7,078 nucleotides of DNA from Bacteroidota bacterium. Lineage in GTDB: Bacteria > Bacteroidota > Ignavibacteria > Ignavibacteriales > Melioribacteraceae. The stretch is from NCBI GenBank assembly GCA_021812745.1, contig JAKAMS010000128.1:1-7078 (forward strand), given 5' to 3'. Of this stretch, positions 6,980-7,078 are shown piece after piece (the first letter of the stretch is position 1; each line of letters opens with the position of its first letter). Below the pieces are notes generated by a model that was not told the origin of the DNA, did no database searches, and saw nothing but the letters and a program-made list of their open reading frames with translations. A program made the translations under genes and the position numbers.

Positions 6980-7078
6980 TTGAGCAAGTTTAAAGAGCTG
7001 TCGGACATAGAGTTGATGCATGAGATTGCGCGGTTTGAATCGCGCGCGCTTGAAGAATTATACGACCGGTATTCCCCC
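6980..7078 (+). CDS. N-terminus of an ECF-type sigma-70 family RNA polymerase sigma factor; 3' part lies outside the window
   Basis: The frame from TTG at 6980 runs open to the window edge (33 codons). It begins (M)SKFKELSDIELMHEIARF and goes on with ESRALEELYDRYSP. The pattern of an acidic D-x-E-L-M helix, a run of charged residues, then A-L-E-E-L-Y-D-R-Y is the start of sigma region 2 in extracytoplasmic-function sigma factors, which bind core RNA polymerase and direct it to a stress or envelope regulon. The start is unusual: the frame is closed by TGA at 6947-6949 and has no ATG before the internal one at 7016, which would cut into the conserved helix, so TTG at 6980 is preferred. The nearby ATG at 6969 is in another frame and stops after four codons. 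No clear ribosome binding site. The partner anti-sigma factor and target genes are not visible. Confidence 0.8.
   Translation, partial: MSKFKELSDIELMHEIARFESRALEELYDRYSP

Overview
The window looks like chromosomal DNA from a member of the Bacteroidota/Chlorobi/Ignavibacteria (FCB) assemblage. Three things point there. The left edge holds the last codons of a secreted protein with a Por/T9SS type A sorting tail, a signal confined to that group. The two housekeeping genes at the right are preceded by TAnnTTTG -7 boxes of the Bacteroidota kind. Clear Shine-Dalgarno sequences are mostly missing. The exact genus cannot be fixed from the sequence; Ignavibacteria is my best guess, from memory of similar tails and AlaRS C-termini.

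Layout, left to right. (1) 1-86, plus strand: 3' end of a T9SS-sorted protein. (2) 114-146: strong bidirectional intrinsic terminator. (3) 178-273, minus strand: an orphan, decaying copy of the last ~30 codons of alaS. (4) 279-962 and 970-4038, minus strand: a two-gene restriction-modification (R-M) cassette, with the methyltransferase first in transcription and a small PD-(D/E)XK-like nuclease second, 7 nt apart. (5) 4039-4167: short spacer with a candidate promoter and overlapping dyad. (6) 4168-6783, minus strand: complete alaS (alanyl-tRNA synthetase). (7) 6784-6979: divergent promoter region. (8) 6980 to the right edge, plus strand: start of an ECF-type sigma factor gene.

The main point is the relation between (3) and (6). 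The R-M cassette is bracketed by two copies, about 80 bp each, of the 3' part of alaS (193-272 and 4195-4274, roughly 62 of 80 positions identical). The copy next to the terminator and the convergent T9SS gene looks like the original end of alaS. The full-length gene now ends in a different tail (KHIIINAL instead of EKLF) encoded by DNA that belongs to the insert. This is what insertion of an R-M unit with a long target duplication would leave: alaS stays intact, the cassette lies directly downstream in the same orientation, and a gene remnant marks the far edge.

The methyltransferase is expected to methylate adenine in a specific DNA site and the nuclease to cut unmodified DNA. Together they would form a defence or selfish R-M island of about 3.9 kb. 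The sequence does not show the recognition site, or whether the large protein also takes part in cleavage.
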